From Atriophallophorus winterbourni (lineage: Eukaryota; Platyhelminthes; Trematoda; Plagiorchiida; Microphallidae): a stretch of 64,000 nt of DNA. Every line of letters begins with the position of its first letter. Within the stretch, counting starts at the first letter, position 1. A program made the position numbers and the translations under genes. This document shows, piece by piece, positions 61,401-64,000 of the stretch. Below the pieces are notes generated by a model that did not search any database, was not told the origin of the DNA, and saw only the letters and a list, made by a program, of their open reading frames with translations. The DNA lies in the NCBI GenBank assembly GCA_013407085.1, contig JACCGJ010020523.1:62001-126000 (forward strand), in the 5' to 3' direction.

Positions 61401-61722
61401 GTTGAATCTTAGTGATTGACCCAAAACGAGAAGTAACTGGCTAATTCAGTATACGCTAGGGTTGAATTGTGTGTTGAGCTCGTTCTGTCGATGTTAACCA
61501 TGGATATACATCACAAACATATGATGGTTTTATGCCCCACACCGTTTCCAATGGTGAAAACATTTGGCACAAGTACGTCTCGTGCATATGGCAAATTCTC
61601 GCATTCATGAGGACAGGCATGGGAGGCTTAGTATCAGGTTCCGCCTGGACCAATATTGAATACTGTTCAAACATTGCATGAGAAAACATCATAACGAAAC
61701 GTTGAACAACAACGAAGCTTTA

Positions 61723-61765
61723 TTGGTAACGTTTCGCTTCTGACACAGAAGCTTCGTCGGACCAA
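61723..61765 (-). ncRNA. Hammerhead-like motif, left end of the inverted repeat
   Basis: The minus strand has stem I TTGGT/ACCAA, core CCGACGA (one change from CTGACGA), stem II GCTTCT/AGAAGC, GAAA and ACGTT. The altered second base of the core suggests reduced activity. Confidence 0.55.
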
Positions 61766-62415
61766 GGTTGTCAGTACGAACAGGGATCAAGCTTAAATTG
61801 CATTCACCTGACCAATCATAGGCTGGTTAAGAACTGCACAGTCCATGGTGGGTTCTGCGCACGTTAAGAAAGGACAGGCGCGTTCAATATCAACTGACGT
61901 ACCACCACCCCTACGTGCCGTATAATCTCTTAATTGTTTTAGTCTTGGCAGGTGTGAATGACATCTGCTGACAGATTAGCGCGATTGCGTAATCGGTGCG
62001 CACAATAATGTTTATCCGATGCAGGACCGGACGCCAAATTGGGGTGATATCAGCCCCATCCACCTTGTTGACAGCATTCTTACCAGCCTTTGTTATCTCA
62101 ACCGCCTCAGCGTGAAGTCGTTCCATGTATGGCGTCCGGTCCTGCAGCGGATAAACATTAACGTGCGTAACACCTAGTGTGCGCACCGGTTACGCAATCG
62201 CGCGAATCTGTCGGCAGATGTCATTCACACTTGTCAAGACTAAAACAATTGAGGGATTATACGGCACGTAAGGGTGGTAGTGCGTCGGTTGATATTGAAC
62301 GCGCCTGTCCTTCTTAACGAGCGCAGAACCCACCATGGACTGTGCAGTTCTTAACCAGCTTATGATTGGTCAGGTGAATGCAATTCAAGCTTGATCCCTG
62401 TTCGTACTGACAACC

Positions 62416-62458
62416 TTGGTCTGACGAAGCTTCTGTGTCAGAAGCGAAACGTTACCAA
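62416..62458 (+). ncRNA. Hammerhead-ribozyme motif with all boxes intact
   Basis: Stem I is TTGGT (62416-62420) with ACCAA (62454-62458). The core is CTGACGA (62421-62427), stem II a perfect 6-bp GCTTCT/AGAAGC, then GAAA (62446-62449), minimal stem III ACGT and H17 = T. The predicted cleavage is after 62453. One extra A lies between the core and stem II. Confidence 0.65.
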
Positions 62459-62464
62459 TAAACT

Positions 62465-64000
62465 ACTCTCACAGATTCATTACAAACTTTATTTTTTCAT
62501 GATTATGATTCCCCGATCTGTCACAAACATTTTCCATTACATTGCTAAACAACGAAGCTTGCTTGGAAAACGCTATCGAAACCTCCCACCGTGAATAGCA
62601 AATTTTGTCCTCTATTTATATACGTTTATTTGAACAATTATTTCTATTGAGGTGACTGAAAAATTTTGTTAAAAAGAACAATGTGCCATTTGCAAGTAAA
62701 CCAAAATGGGTGGCGTGAGTGGTTACCGTTTTAAAAGTCGATCAAACGTCAACGACTCATTCGACACGGCCTCGAAGTAGACCGCTTCAGTTCGCGATGC
62801 CACATCCGTCCAGGAATAAGCGTGTCGAACCCATTGATGCATTCGCCAAGATTTTTCTTCAATCGATTCGGCTTTTATGTAGGGTCCAGGCTAGTAAAAA
62901 TGTACACGAGTCAATACATGTGTGTTGGCAATGCCAGAAATGGCAAAAGGGATTGACAGCCATCCACAATACTGTGTGATAGAAGGCAACTTTGATTGTA
63001 CAATGTGTATATGAAACGGGCAGATGCAATGGTCACATTATTCTTGTATACATACAGTACGTGAATCGCAAGGTAGTCATGCAATCCACCTTTTAACATG
63101 AACGCGATGCTGTCTAGTCGTTCAGAACTGGTATCTTAGGGGACCATCCATTGAGCCTTTGGCGAAAAAACCCTGAAGCCCAACACATCTGGTTGAGAGA
63201 CCATCTAACAATTAACCATTGGTTTTCTGTTGGCATAGCATGACTCCAGACCTGTGGTTAACCATGATAATGATGAGGCTTATGATGATAAATAAACACA
63301 AAACCAGTATGGAAGTCTGCGTTTTGGCCAAATAGATAAAATATTGATGCGTTTGAACAGTGATAAGATTATGTGATTTGATGCTCAAATCATCACCGTT
63401 AGTAAAGAAGCTGTCCTTACTTGTACAGTTGGTGATAAGGGAACACCGAGGATAATAGCTCAAACATTAGTGCAAGGTTTACGGAAATCAGAAGAAATAG
63501 AATATCGAATATGGCCGGGAACGTGGTTAAACTCAACAGAGAGTAGAGCTGTTTGCCGGATACGCACGCGTATTACGTGTTCATGGGATGCAATTACAAC
63601 ATCTCATACAACAATATTCTTCAGAGCTAAAGTTTTATTTACCTTTGATTCACTATTTGACGGCATGCAGCGCTTGAACCTGTGCACACAGCATGATACT
63701 ATGTTTACGTGACTAAACACGGTGGTCGTGTCAGCCTTATCGAAACTTGCCTCAAAGTTTACCGTTTCTCCACTGTTTCAAGACATAAAAATCTTGAGCT
63801 TACTGCATCCACCTGACGAGAGTATACAGCCTCAAAGCTTGGTGTAAACGTGTGTGCATGCGAATATATAATTCAACATTGTTTCTTTAATTCATGGAAT
63901 TTTGATCATTACTTAATATAAATCGACATGTACAACACGACAATTATTGAAAACGTGTAACTCACTGCCTCAGCAACTCTAGCGATGTTTCCGCAACCAG
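62465..64000. other. No gene recognised; hammerhead-family flank at the end
   Basis: Open frames at 62719-62979 and 63470-63712 (+) and 63212-63463 (-, with one hydrophobic stretch) have no recognisable family or splice support. From 63720 the flanking sequence of the hammerhead repeat family appears, with a decayed core at 63803-63850. Confidence 0.4.
63803..63850 (+). ncRNA. Decayed hammerhead-type motif
   Basis: CTGACGA at 63813-63819 is followed by a stem closed by GAG/CTC, then AAAGC where GAAAC is expected. Confidence 0.3.

Larger units (their letters stand above)
61717..62464. repeat. Large inverted repeat with outward hammerhead motifs (Penelope-like terminal region)
   Basis: The left arm (61717-62035) and right arm (62131-62464) are inverted copies, about 94% identical by eye, around a 95-bp spacer. 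The right arm has a 17-bp insertion (acgtgcgtaacacctag). Each outer end carries ctgacgaagcttctgtgtca or its near copy, a hammerhead-like motif, followed by gcgaaacgttaccaataaa. Penelope-like retroelements are known to carry hammerhead motifs in terminal repeats. No Penelope RT or GIY-YIG domain is visible here. Confidence 0.7.

Overview
This is 64 kb of AT-rich, intron-rich metazoan DNA, most likely from a parasitic flatworm of trematode type. That placement is an inference. It rests on CR1-like and RTE-like LINEs, short Ty3/gypsy-type elements with a primer site matching tRNA-Trp (as described for the trematode element CsRn1), repeats carrying hammerhead-ribozyme motifs (known in schistosomes), very small exons and no bacterial-style operons. 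Almost every long open frame in the window is a transposon relic or a simple repeat.

The backbone is a tandem segmental duplication. Unit A (about 2651-27050) and unit B (about 27451-47320) are paralogous along their length. Shared sequence near 780-1000 suggests that an earlier unit precedes the window. Comparing A with B reveals short exons with clean splice sites and identical phases. They assemble into a tandem family of secreted-type modular genes on the + strand. The parts are the 3' end of gene 1 (4109-5825), most of gene 2 (8489-30654) and most of gene 3 (32667-56310). A possible first exon of a fourth gene (56675-58836) is split by a retroelement. Each module is a short exon (phase 1 to 0) plus a long exon (phase 0 to 1). 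Linker exons of 21 nt and 48 or 68 nt (phase 1-1) join them. The modules share a helix - C/W-x-V strand - strand pattern, compatible with a SEA-like or cystatin-like fold. By eye the exons differ between copies more than their introns do, mostly by amino-acid replacements.

The introns are filled with mobile DNA, and the paralogous unit often shows the empty site. Unit A has a CR1 insertion (14222-15545), a 5'-truncated RTE placed about 10 bp after a splice donor (10357-12528) and a second CR1 (19818-20667). Unit B has two RTEs with 12-13 bp target duplications, a 1.2 kb LTR miniature element with a 4-bp duplication, a 986-bp element with inverted tRNA-like arms, and a 105-bp hammerhead mini-element with an 11-bp duplication. 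At 49640-55377 an internally deleted hAT transposon contains a CR1, which in turn contains a near-full-length broken RTE. At 56716-58740 a miniature LTR element with identical LTRs interrupts a signal-peptide exon. At 61717-62464 an inverted repeat carries a hammerhead-like motif at each outer end.

On the minus strand, 59691-59953 holds two adjoining exons of an unidentified membrane protein gene. The rest (58.8-64 kb) is RTE relic and unexplained sequence. All calls come from reading the sequence; no searches were run.
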